Assembly: GCA_030141605.1 (NCBI GenBank)
Contig: JAQGDQ010000585.1
Span: 25,310-89,309, forward strand
Direction: 5' to 3'
DNA from: Tubiluchus corallicola
Lineage: Eukaryota; Priapulida; Priapulimorpha; Priapulimorphida; Tubiluchidae
Length of the DNA stretch: 64,000 nucleotides
Below the pieces are notes generated by a model. That model searched no databases. It was not told the DNA's origin and saw nothing but the letters and a program-made list of their open reading frames with translations. The position numbers and the translations under genes were made by a program. Positions 1-27,739 of this stretch are shown in pieces (the first letter of the stretch is position 1; every line of letters starts with the position of its first letter).

Positions 1-1440
1 AGACAAAGGTCTAGGCCATATTTTATATAGTTTTCATGCAGCAGGCTCGCCTACACCACCAAACTAGCTAGTGGCGTCATATGTGTTACTGCACGAAAAA
101 AGTAAGGTTCTCAGGTGGTGTGCCAGGTAGTGTGGTTGCACTTACATTCACCCACAAAGCACAGTGTTTCTAGACAAGTCCCACCCTGATATTTCACTCA
201 ACAAAACTGCGCAAGTAAAAGCATACAAAGGGCCATTTGTTCCAGGTGTCTACAACACACAATAAGCTTCTTAAATCTGCCGGATGTGGTACCACCAAGC
301 AATGTTTTTTGCATCTGCTTCCTCAAATATAGAAGCCAAATATGGCGAATGTCTCTGTCTGATGTGTTTGTCAAGAGCTCTACTAATCAAAAACCTCAAT
401 TTCAACCATTATTAGCTGAAATGAGAAATGATTTGCCAAGATTTCTTTATTTTGACTTAGTAAATGACAGTAAAGAACGCCAGTCTTCAGAAACTTTCTT
501 TAGCTTCTTACTTATCACTCTTCTAATTCGTTTCCTATGAATCCTATCACCTTGACGGTTTCTAGTGCATATTTTCGTAGAATGTTGGTGATACGTGTCA
601 AAACCACATGAACACGAGATGAAAACATTTCTATATTATGCTCATGCAGTAAATGGAACTAATTACATGTTCAGTTTGGTGACAGCGTAAGAATATTATC
701 TCTATACTGCTAGTACTTTAAAATGCAAATTAGCATGACCAGATACGCTTAATAGTGCTAAACATGCTGACACTATAGCACTACATAATAGAGGGCTAAT
801 CATGATCTGGACTATATTATATGAGGTTGGTCAGTTGGAACCAGTAAAGAACAATTTTCCAAAGTTTTGTGCAAATGTCGGTTTCCATAATTAAGATACA
901 TCATTCTGTCATAGTTTACATTAATTATGCATACTGTCTTAACTCTCAATTATTTTAACTCGTTTTTAATTATCAAAAGTAATTTCGGGAAACACTAACA
1001 CAGCATGTGTTACTTGTAATGCAAATTTTCCGTAGATTTTTGTCGAAATGTAGCATTTTCCGTTTTACCAGTGGCGTGCTGTCCATGCATGCAATGCATG
1101 CGTTCTCATTTCCAAAAAATAATTACGATGCAAAACGTAATTGTAAATATTTCTAATAATTAACTATTAGTGCAAATATATCTTAACATTTTAAGCTCGT
1201 ATTGTCTTATAATGTCGGAAGGCTACAGGTTTTGCAAGACCATCACACTACACAAGCGACGGAGCTGTATGCATTCACGATATTTTCCAATGTGAAAACA
1301 CGCTCATTATTTAGACAGGGAGTTTGAAAGCGTGGCTTAATCGAAACTTGTCCAATCACAATTAGCGGCAGCATTGTTTTTTATCCCAGGCTTATTGGTG
1401 AGAGAAATGCTGCCATTCATTCAACTTGGGTTTCGCTGCC
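1..1440. other. No gene seen
   Basis: AT-rich sequence with stops in all frames; the only open stretch (286-540) is short and without recognisable motif. It lies 3' of the TTLL gene. Confidence 0.5.
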
Positions 1441-2117
1441 CAGCTACACGTGAATGTCTACATGCATCACGTGGTTTGTTTGAGCCACTGTTTAATACAT
1501 ACGGGTACAGCTACACATGAATGTCTACGTGCATCACGTGGTTTGTTTGAGCCATTGTTTAATACATACGGGTACAGCTAGACGTGAATGTCTACGCACA
1601 TCATGTGGTTTGTTTGAGCCATTGTTTAATACATTCGGGTACAACTACACGTGAATGTCTATGTGCATCACGTGGTTTGTTTGAGCCATTGTTTAATACA
1701 TACGGGTACAGCTACACATGAACGTCTACGCGCATCATGTGGTTTGTTCGAGCCATTGTTTAATACATTCGGGTACAGCTACACGTGAATGTGTATGTCC
1801 ATCATGTGGTTTGTTTGAGCCATTGTTTTATACGTACACGGGTAGAGCTACACGTGAATGTCTACATGCATCACGTGGTTTGTTTGAGCCATTGTTTAAT
1901 ACATTCGGGTACAGCTACACATGAATGTCTACATGCATCATGTGGTTTGTTTGAGCCATTGTTTTATACGTACACGGGTACAGCTACACGTGAATGTCTA
2001 CATGCATCACGTGGTTTGTTTGAGCCATTGTTTAATACATACACTAGTACAGCTACACGTGAATGTCTACATGCATCACGTGGTTTGTTTGAGCCATTGT
2101 TTAATACATACAGGTAA
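1441..2117. repeat. Minisatellite, about ten 67-bp units with CACGTG
   Basis: About ten head-to-tail copies of a 67-bp unit, each with CTACACGTGAATGTCTA, CATCACGTGGTTTGTTTGAG and TTTAATACAT. Most units carry one or two CACGTG or CATGTG E-box-like sites. Open frames here are products of the repeat, not genes. Sits about 300 bp beyond the TTLL stop codon. Confidence 0.92.
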
Positions 2118-2421
2118 TACGTTGGGATCTGGTGAACTGTGTTTCTAACTTCTAACAGACAATTTCTTGAAAAATCACAATATTTGAGTTTGTGCTCTAT
2201 AAATAGATGGGTGATTATTTGGAAAACTGATGCTGGGTAGCTTCACCTAACATACTTAACTCTTTGTATATTTTTGCATCCGAACTCGATTACGACACCT
2301 CCGCTGGTTCAGTGTCTCATTTTATATGATTATCTTTGATATTTAGTTAGTTTCCAAGTTACGTTGCCATCAAACGATAACAGTACACACTGACATTAAA
2401 AGCCGTTATTTTAGAAAACTG

Positions 2422-18211
<15,790 letters not shown>

Positions 18212-20685
18212 TCTTGGCTTGCTGTTAGAGGCTCACGTCAGTTGACACCAGAAGCATAGTCACAGTTTTAAATTTCCTGCTGGCTAGGCAATAGCGGAAA
18301 TAGTTAAACACTCTGCCGTACATCATAATGTCATTTACAAAGCACTCTGTCGTACATCATCATGTCGTCGACCTACAGAAGGGAATACATGGCACGGAGC
18401 ACACTCGCTCCAAGGCAGAATGAATGCGGATCTCTGTAGTAGACAATAAAATAATACTTGTGTCACGGCCATGCGATGCATGACCGCTAGCTAACTGGCC
18501 GATATACAGGGCCATTCATCACTATAAGATTTTGAACAGTATAGAAGCCATTGGATACTATGCATTACCCAATTCATTCAGGTACCGAATCTTGTGTTGA
18601 ACGGATGTCTATCCAGGCCGTTTTTACCTGGTCGACATAGTTGGTACCTTTCTTCTGTTCGTCATATGTTTGAGACACGTTTTGTCAATGAGTTTTATTT
18701 TGGCCTTAATGGCAAAATTTAGTTGATGTCCTGTGAGAGACAATAGTTAAATGCACAATGTTGTATCGGCAACCTTTACGTAACACCAGCACGACTCAGG
18801 AGTGAAGTAATTGTCTTGTCTCACTTAGAGGAGCTCTCAGACCGTCCTTGGTGCATCCCGGAAGAGCCAGCCATCGGGAACTACGTATAAACATGAGTAT
18901 ACTCCTTGTTGCTTTTTAAATTTGGGCCCAGTAGGTATTATTTTCTCCTCTATGTACAATTGTTCTTTCCTTTGTTCTTGTTCAATAATATACTGTATGA
19001 TATGCACAGCATCCAGGTGTTTAATAGTTCTATTTCAAAGTTTGTGAAAACATTTTACGATTAACAACTCGGTTACTATGTTTGGTAAAATAATCGAGTC
19101 CTATAGGAGAATTGCTCCAACATCAACCCAAACGCTTGGTAATGAAATTGGTAGAAATGGTTACCCTGACATGTTAGTAAATTACGAGCGCTGTCTGTTT
19201 AGTGTTTCCTGTTTAGTCGTCACACTCACGGGGAACATGTGACCCGAGTTTTAGATTTCAGACTTTGATGCTAAATTACCCTAGACCAGTTATAAAATAT
19301 TAGTTTTATTGCCACAAATCATCACAACTTGTAGCTCAAGTTTAATAGAAAATAGTAAAATTATACGCGTAAAAAAGTCTATATTTTCCAACGGTTTACT
19401 GATAAAAACATTGTTTCTTTTATACGCATCTCAAAGACAATGCGCAAAAGCTGCTGTAAACTAGAACAATGAGTGGTTTCCAGTCAAAATCATTGATTCA
19501 CTTTGTACGATTAGTCTAGATTTTTCACTCCAATTCTGTAGAAATATTGACAAAGCTAGCTTGGTGCTTAAATTTTGTTTGTTTGTTTTTGAAATTCATT
19601 CAAATTTAATAGAAAACGGTGGAAAGCTAGACTGTAGCCCCAAGTTAACAAATCGGTCTTTGCTCCAGACCCAAATAAACGAAAAATATTTGTATCGCCT
19701 CTTTCTACTTGATAAAATTGACTAGATGACGAAAAACCAAGAACGGGTCATGTTTCAATTTGTTTGTTTGTTTTTGAAATTCATTCAAATTTAATAGAAA
19801 AAGGTGGGAAAGCTGGACTGTAGCCCCAAGCTAACAAATCGGTCTTTGCTCCAGACCCAAATAAACGAAAAATATTTGTATCGCCTCTTCCTGCTTGATA
19901 AAATTGACTAGCTGACGAATATATATATTAAGCCCATACCTGTTGAATTAATATATAGTGTTGCTTGTCCGTTTTTCACAAACAACTTATTGATTAATTA
20001 TTTAATTAATCGAATGACTCATTCACACTCTTGAATGCTTAAAGACAATTAATTTCGTATCAGATCAATTGCCCGACTCCGAGAGCTTATGTCAAGTTGA
20101 TCAAGTTATGTCAAGGTCTATGATAATGTTCCACACAACTGAAACCACGAAATATCGCGTTGTGAGTATAAATCTTTGTCTCTCGAGTTATCAAGCTAGC
20201 TTCCCCAATAAGCCTTTCAGTGTGAGTATACCAGGTTCTTTTAAGCAAATAGTGTCTTTAACGAGTATGTTCTTTTTGTAACTCTTTGAATATTAAAGCA
20301 ACTCGATATTAAGTTAAAGTGATGAAAGTTTTATTGTAACAAAGTTCACAATTTAATCCAAAGTTAACGTCACTTTAACAAAGCTTTAGATTATGCGCTT
20401 GTAGGCGCTTACAACTAAACGGTTAATTCTAAAGAATAGTCTTAATTCTAAAGCAACAAGCGAGTGACAAGTTGCGATGTTCGCACTTACGGTGCCAAAG
20501 TTTCAAAGTTATTACAACTAAAATAAGCCGTTACAGTGACAGAAAATAACAGTAAAATTACTTAACTTGTGGCCTGGCCAACCTAACAATCGTAATTGGC
20601 CAGATCCAAACTTCTGAACGAGACTCTCAGCATCAGAGGTTTGTTTACAACAAACTACGCAAATTCCTTGCCCAGAAAATTCTGT
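18212..20685. other. Region upstream of TTLL; no gene seen
   Basis: Should hold the TTLL promoter and 5' UTR. It contains the direct duplication at 19573-19920. The open frame 20069-20281 has no recognisable feature. Confidence 0.4.
19573..19920. repeat. Direct duplication of about 165 bp
   Basis: 19573-19733 and 19758-19920 are near-identical (GAAATTCATTCAAATTTAAT, GCTCCAGACCCAAATAAACG), separated by about 25 bp. Confidence 0.9.
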
Positions 20686-23600
20686 GCTTTTCTACCACAA
20701 AGATGCTCTTTACATTTCATGAGGTTCCTTTGAATTAGCTGATCTCCTCAGTCTTTCCAAGTACAACTCTTTATCTTGTCATGCGGTTGATATGCTATTT
20801 TTCAAGGACTTGAGACCCAAACAAACTGTATTGGCAGTTTTGAACAATTAAGCACTTTCAATCCAGTTCATGGAGTTCATGAAAAATCTAGATGACTACA
20901 TGGTGCGTATCGCATGCTCATGCAATAGTGTTGTGTAAGACACAAACTGATTGGGCAAACTTAAGAGAGAAAGTGGAGGAAACTTCTTTTTCAGCAGTAA
21001 TTTTCACGTGGTGGTATTTTTAACTTTTGGAATGACAATTACTTACATTTTCTATTAAAGGAAAAACGGATTATTGTATAAACATGAGTTCAGAAAGGGA
21101 ACAGACTTTCTTGTGGGGAGCTTATTTCCAAAGGACAAGGCAAAGAGGTTATTCGCCCCCCTTTTAGCTTTATGCAAAATCTCGAATGCTAAATTTTAGT
21201 AAGAAGGCATTGCGTGGTGTTGAATATGAATTTGACATTAGTTTTTTTCCTGCAATTGGATCCAAGTTGGCAGGACAACAATTTTAGGGTCTTTGGACCC
21301 AAAAGCAGGACACACCCTTACAATTAATTGAATAATTCTGAAAATTATACGAAAGGTGTGAGCATTTTGATTGCTCCTGTAAAGCGATAGACTGACAGGT
21401 TTAGTTTGTTGCTCAATATAAAATTACAGTATAGCACATGTAACTGTGACTGAGATTTACTACCTATTATCTATGACTTGTCCTTCTCTATATTTTAAAT
21501 GGGATAGTGCATTTGCACAGTAGTGCGAACAATCCGAAATTTTAAATTTTTTTGCGAAATTTCAACCTTTTAAATTTGTGGTTTTGACTATTGCCTAATC
21601 TTGTCACGAGGCTATTGAATACTTATCAGACAAAGCAATTTTATGGTACATGGTGGGCTTCCACACGGTTCCATAACTGAATGCACTACCATTATTGATT
21701 CCAACACTAGTATCATTTATTTTATACTAAAGTGTAGATTTACACTTTTGATACAAGATACTTTATTGTGTTAAGGGAATTCCTAGATGCATTAACGATC
21801 TTCGTATGTGGTAGTACACATTCGAAACGTTACCAGAAGGTGAGCATAGAATAATTATAATGGCAAAAACCCTTCAGGCCACTAGTTGTGTAATGACATA
21901 AATAATTATTTACGAAAGATGAACAAATTTTATTACTAAGTCATGTTTTGTAACATCTGTATCCAGACAAATGTTATACAATATGAAAACAATTATTTAA
22001 TGCGAAGTATTTTAACTTAAAAACTGTAAAAGAAAAAGACAAGATGCAAAACTTTAAATACAATTACTTTTGCTTAATCATCTATAACCATTGCATTGAA
22101 AGATACCCAACATGTAAAACTGTAATTACATACATTTTCATTCTTATGGCGTACAGTGGAGCTGTGTTACGCACAGTGTCAGAGATAAGGTTGCCCTCAG
22201 GAACGTAAAAATACATCGTATCTGAAATCCAATCCAAATAGTTAGAAATTTTTGCAGCAATAGTCACTGTCACGTTCTTTTTACTAGTAGCTATGCTCAC
22301 CATAACACCAATTGTCTCTCCGGTATTTTTTAACACCATAGGTCCCCCTGAGTCACCCTCTCCACCGCTACGAGCTGGATGATACGCGCAGATATTAGTA
22401 CTTCTGTTATAAATACCACAGCTACCGATATGGATTACTCTTAATTCAGCTTTTTGTAATCGGTCATGTATGCGCGGTGGTAATCCTTCAATCCCTAGAC
22501 TTCCCCAACCAGCGATTAAGACTTTTTCATTAGCATAATCATGTCTGTAACAAACGGGCAGTTTAGCAGGCCGAACATCGTTTTTGGTTCCTGTAATAAT
22601 GGTATACTCAACACGTTTGTTCATTCGCAGAAGAGCAATATCATTTTCCAACACCTTTTTTCTGGATTTATAATCAGGATGCAACTTGTACCACCTAACC
22701 CACCGAACTATAGGTGACTCCCACACATTATTATCTCCAATATAGACTTTTAGATGTTCTCCAGGTTCAAAAAATTTTAGTGGTTTTCCTTTTTTGTCTT
22801 TTTCCACAAAACAGTGGGCTGCTGTTAAAATCCAGAGATTATCGATGATACTTCCCCCACAATGCCGATCTGCACCAAAAATTAAAAATACTATCTGGGG
22901 AAATTCTCTTTCAAATATTTCTTTTCCCCCGCGAATCCTTGGCTCAGTAGCCTGTTCTGTAATATTATCCAATGAACTTCCAGTAGACGTAGAAGGGGGC
23001 GATGTAGAAAGACCAGCAACGAACCAGAGCCATGTGTTACACACTAACACAAGCGCTACCTCGTCCATTTTGTCTTCTAATTCAAGTTACAGTACGGGGG
23101 GGGATACAAAAGTTATCATCGAGGAACATTTAGGAGGAGTAAATGCATAAATTCAATGTACATCACTTGTCTTCAATTCTTGTTTTCAAACTTGCAGGAA
23201 CATTCAGAAGTAATACATAAGTGTCACAACATACTTGAGTAATCACAATCTAATGCAAATATGAAGATGATATTAACTTTTACATTTGAAACACTTTTGT
23301 ACAGATCTAGAAACAAAAAAAACCTTTGTAGAGTTTCCTGCTTTACAATTTTTGTGCTAAATGGCTACACTGTTAGAGAACGTTCAGAGATTAAAAAATT
23401 TAGAATATTTTCCAAAATCTTGTACAATAGAATTAGATGAGGACAATGAGCCAGACGTTGACATGAAGCTGAAACCGCCAAATGCTGAAACAATTGCTCA
23501 ATGGAACATTCTTTTCTCTACTTAATAATCTGTGCAAAATTTTAGACGAGAACTTAAGCTATAGGATATTCTAGTGACTATACCGTGGCGATGACTCGAC

Positions 23601-24507
23601 ACAACAAAACAGTTCTTAGACAAAATTATTAGCAATTGCCGTAGCACTGTATTTAGTCAAATAAACATTTATACACTTCTATTGTACAGATATGACCGAA
23701 ATGAAAACATTATTCCACACAAAGTCTTTCTCGCCATGTCGGCACTACTCTTACTAAAAAAAACTGACAAATTTACATACTAGCAAAAAGTTCCATATGT
23801 GACCATTTCAGATAGAGTTACGACAGGCATTCATAATACCAATGACAACATAGCTATCGTGCAACCAACTGACAATGATGAAAACGAAACGTAAAAGGAA
23901 CGATTGACTGATCAACCAGCGGACTACACAAATGCGATCCAACTAACAAAAAGTCAATTGGGTTAAAGGGGCGAGTACATCAGGCTGATGCAAAACAAAG
24001 GTACTTGGACCACAATTGACAACATACTCAAGTTCTGGGACAACAGTAACCAACTCCTACATGTTAAGGGAGGTGTGATGCAATGTTTTTCAAAGTGACA
24101 CCTTTACAGTTTTAGCTAAACGCTCCCACCAACCACCCCAGGAAGGTGAGTGCTCAGGAATGGTTCTCCAATGAATCGAAACAAGACTTGACAACTTTCG
24201 AAAGAACTGAGCGTTGTCACTGTAAAGACAACTAGGACTACCTTCGTGACTAACAAATCTATAAAACGATAACTCAGAAAAAACAGTACCTGAATCTCCT
24301 ACAATTTCCAAATGCACTGGTCATACACTAGCACACATAAAAAGCAGGAAGTATGCTTTCTGACCGGACTTTAAAAAAGAGAACCTGCATGGTCCAACCC
24401 CATGTGTGTAAGGGGGTGCGACATATCACAATGAAAATCTGACAAAGTATCTTCCTCTTGAGCAATCGGGATATACATGGAGCAGAAGTTTGTATGTCAC
24501 ACCTGCT
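20686..24507. repeat. Tandem duplication, copy 1 (protease + dead BEL/Pao)
   Basis: This block matches 24508-30165. The left part (20690-21095) equals 24510-24893; the rest (21096-24507) equals 26735-30165. Copy 1 lacks the 1.84 kb present at 24894-26734 in copy 2, and at 21541-21840 it has sequence unrelated to the same place in copy 2 (27184-27438). The join at about 24508 runs from integrase-side sequence straight into sequence like 20690, as expected at a tandem-duplication junction. Copy 1 also has about 20 extra bases near 20700-20722. Confidence 0.85.
22082..23068 (-). CDS. Secreted chymotrypsin-fold (S1) serine protease, copy 1
   Basis: Single-exon 328-aa S1-family serine endopeptidase. 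A signal peptide (about residues 1-20) is followed by a Ser/Thr/Pro-rich linker and an activation site after R44 (RIRGG). The catalytic triad is complete: H85 in TAAHC, D143 in ENDIALL, S240 in GEGDSGGPM. The residue at chymotrypsin position 189 is Ser (S234), which suggests chymotrypsin-like rather than tryptic specificity. The usual 191-220 and 136-201 disulfides are missing (G236 replaces Cys191); the 42-58 pair (C70-C86) is kept. N-glycosylation sequons occur at NIT, NRS and NVT. The tail after about residue 285 goes beyond the usual domain and ends in a hydrophobic stretch (YVITVLHVGYLSMQWL) that could be a GPI or membrane signal. It is intronless, unlike its neighbours, so it may derive from a retrocopy. 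Substrate unknown. A near-copy lies 5.7 kb away. Confidence 0.9.
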   Translation of the reverse strand: MDEVALVLVCNTWLWFVAGLSTSPPSTSTGSSLDNITEQATEPRIRGGKEIFEREFPQIVFLIFGADRHCGGSIIDNLWILTAAHCFVEKDKKGKPLKFFEPGEHLKVYIGDNNVWESPIVRWVRWYKLHPDYKSRKKVLENDIALLRMNKRVEYTIITGTKNDVRPAKLPVCYRHDYANEKVLIAGWGSLGIEGLPPRIHDRLQKAELRVIHIGSCGIYNRSTNICAYHPARSGGEGDSGGPMVLKNTGETIGVMVSIATSKKNVTVTIAAKISNYLDWISDTMYFYVPEGNLISDTVRNTAPLYAIRMKMYVITVLHVGYLSMQWL

Positions 24508-24510
24508 TTT
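23930..24510 (-). pseudogene. BEL/Pao integrase fragment, copy 1
   Basis: Minus-strand remnant of a BEL/Pao LTR-retrotransposon integrase. Visible in order: a segment like the usual domain entry, the HLE(I/L)V motif, SCLYSDNAQFF (typical YSDNxxxF), the WGGWWERL block (typical GGxWE) and a downstream ELVTVVPELEYVVN block (typical E.E..LN.RP). Frames change and stop codons interrupt it, so it is dead. No LTR was found attached. Confidence 0.75.
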
Positions 24511-24893
24511 CTACCACAGGTTCCTTTGAATTAGCTGATCTCCTCAATCTTTCCAAGTGCAACTGTTTATCTTGTCATGCAGTTGATATGCTATTTTTCA
24601 AAGACTTGAGACCCAAACAAATTGTATTGGCAGTTTTGAACAATTAAGCGCTTTCAATCCAGTTCATGGAGTTCATGAAAAATCTAGATGACTACATGGT
24701 GCGTATCGCATGCTCATGCAACAGTGTTGTGTAAGACACAAACTGATTGGGCAAACTTAACAAAGAAAGTGAAGGAAACTTCTTTTTCAGCAGTAATTTT
24801 CACGTGGTGGTATTTTTAACTTTTGGAATGACAATTACTTGCATTTTTTATTAAAGGAAAAACGGATTATTGTATAAACATGAGTTCAGAATA

Positions 24894-26734
24894 AAGATAT
24901 ATATGCTCTAAAATATCAGAAACTACAATACCGTGTTTAAGTCAAAGCTTATATTAAATAATAAAATCCACAGATACTCAATATTTGTTAAAATTTCAAA
25001 GCTTCGCGAAGCGGCTCAGTGAATCTAATAAGATAGCCAACAAAGTGACTTCCATAGCCTCATAGTAATATAACAAATCTCCTTCCGGTCTCTCCGGCAA
25101 AGATAAAGTACTCGGTAATGCCTTTTGAATCTCGTACAGTGTATCGCGCAACTGTGCAGGTCCCAATAATAGAGGCGACATCGTACCTAACAATAGGGTG
25201 GACAACATGTCTGTAATCTTGTGTACATTGTCCGTCAGCCTCCGCATAGTATTCTAGATACGCTGCATCAGTGCCATAATTTCTGTTAACACTACCATCT
25301 CATGAGTCATGATCTGTGCGTGGTATGCAAATTCCACCTTAAGATCTGCTAAATTATATTTTAATTTGGCTGTGTCGTTCTGCAGAAACGAAATATGCCT
25401 ATTAATTACTTATGTTAAGGCACTTTCCTCCCCATAGAGTGGCCCTAACTACTTTTTTATAAAACAATTTATTTCGCTGCGCTTATGCGAATTTAGTTCC
25501 TGGTGTAATAGTAGGCCGGGCATATCAAGAGTTTTGAACTACATTAATCCGCGAGTGTACAGCGCAAGTTACAACCTTTCCTCTTACATAATTTGTGTTT
25601 AGCTACTGTGCGTTGAAATTGCGTACTCTTTTCCTTTAATTTCTTCAATTTCTTCATTCTGTCGCACTTGCAGTTCGAATACTACCAGTAAGGTATCGCT
25701 CGAGACCTATGCTTGGTAGCAAACTGTGTCTCCTTTTCACCAGTGGGCGCCCTTGGTGGGTGAGCTTTACCTCTGGCAGTATTTTACTTTAATATGGGTC
25801 GAGTTCCAATTGTCCGCACTGTTTTTCCTTTTAAAATTTCTTTTTATCTCTTGTTTACCCCCAGTAAACAATTTCTCGAGTTCTCTTATCACGACCTAGC
25901 TATTGATTTTCCAATTACCTGTCTCGCTCTAATAGATCCGGGTTAGAGCGAACAGGCTCCAGCCACCTACAGTTCCCACTTTCTCTTTCGTTTGGGTTGC
26001 TATCCCTTACTGTTCTCTCTGATTCTTATCACGTAGCGCTTTCACTTTCTTTAGGGTTACTTTCACTTTCGCACAAGTAATTACTTGCGGTGATATACTA
26101 GTTGCTTCGTTTTAAGCTTCTTTATTTAATTCCTACGCTAAAGTTCTTACAAGCTCTGTAATTTCTCATTAATTTCCGTACACAGTTTTCTTAATATTTT
26201 CCTATGAGAACATTGACGTTTTCTCATTGAATGTACGTTTTATGAGGTCCAAGCTGCGAAAATAGCTCACTTATTGTGAATACAACGACACAGCGTCCCA
26301 TGTCATGATATACGTGCTTCACTCCTACAAAGGGATACAAATACGCCATAAAGAACGATTAGCTCTTCTGCAAATATCATAGCTATACACTGGAATTGAA
26401 CATACGTATGGTAATTATATCTATATACACTCTATGATAACTGAACCTCACGTACTCCCACCAAAATTTCAATTGAAATTTCATAAGCTACAATGGTAAA
26501 GCTCTGCTCACTTGATTCACATGTTATCTCTGTAATGGAGAGGGTTCAATAGTAAAGCTTGACCACAATTTTTCACAAGCCATCTCTAAAGTGGAGCGGT
26601 TTCTGGAACACGCATCTAGAACGCCTTGTGACCAACTGTTTGAAGGACTGAACGGCAAGTGTACCAGGGGTTTCACTTACTGAAGATGAATTCACCATCT
26701 AAGACTGTACAGCTTCCTTGTTAGCTAATCAGCG
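24894..26734. other. Spacer unique to duplication copy 2
   Basis: Apart from the Env-like fragment and MITE-like sequence (24850-25030), no gene is visible. The stretch 25430-26730 has several scattered stops in all frames; it may be the remains of an LTR or leader, but no TG...CA pair could be matched. Confidence 0.4.
24996..25400 (-). pseudogene. Possible F-type Env fragment of an LTR retroelement
   Basis: An 83-codon open stretch on the minus strand (24996-25247) plus upstream in-frame pieces broken by a stop. The pattern (GTMSPLLLGPAQLRDTL, then a Leu-Pro segment and a YYYEAM block) resembles the membrane-proximal part of baculovirus-F-like envelope proteins of insect and other invertebrate retroelements. 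Truncated and broken. Assignment is by pattern memory only. Confidence 0.4.
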
Positions 26735-27739
26735 AAAGGGAACAGACTTTCTTGTGGGGAGCTTATTTCCAAAGGACACGGCAAAGAGGTTATTCCGCCT
26801 ACCTTTTAGCTTTTTGCAAAATCTCGAATGCTAACATTTAGGAAGATGGCATTGTGTGGTGCTGAATATGAATTTGACATTAGCTTTTTTCCTGCAAATG
26901 GGTCCAAATAGGCAGGACAACAATTTTAAGGTTTTTGGACCCAAAAGCAGGACACACCCTTACAATTAATTGAATAATTCTGAAAATTATACGAAAGGTG
27001 TGAGCATTTTGATTGCTCCGGTAAAGCGATAGACTGACAGGTTTAGTTTGTTGCTCAATATAAAATTACAGTATAGCACATGTAACTGTGACTGAGATTT
27101 ACTACCTATTATCTATGACTTGTCCTTCCCTATATTTTAAATGGGATTGTGCATTTGCACAGTAGTGCGAACAATCCGAAATTTTCTGGTTCTTGGGATT
27201 ATCTATTAATAAGCCCAGAGTGACATGTGATGAAATTTATACTTTCATAATAAGCAGTCATTACCAATTATAGTACAAAGTGTGTTACAATCGAGGATAT
27301 CTGATTTAGCCTGTTTCTATTGGAACGCCACTGTTGGACATTAAAATTTTTCTCAAGACTGTATATAAACTTGCATTTGTATGATTTGAGAGTTTAGATT
27401 TTTAACTGCACAAGTGATTGTAGAAAGGTTATAACAAGGTAAGTATAGAATAATTATAATTGCAAAAACCCTTCAGGCCACTAGTTGTGTAAGATATTTA
27501 TTGTGAACTTATTGTAAGTAATGTGAGGCAATTAAGTAAATGACATAAATAATTATTTAAGAAAGATGAACAAATTTTATCACTGTACTAAGTCATGTTT
27601 TATAACATCTGTATATTATCCAAAAAAGTGTTATAAAGTGTAAAAAACAATTATTTAATGTGAAGTATTTTAACTTAAAAACTGTAAAAGAAAAAGACAA
27701 GATGCAAGACTTTAAATACAATTACTTTTGCTTAATCAT

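Noticed and set aside
22794-23150. 118-codon plus-strand frame
   Set aside because: Antisense shadow of the protease gene; no motif.
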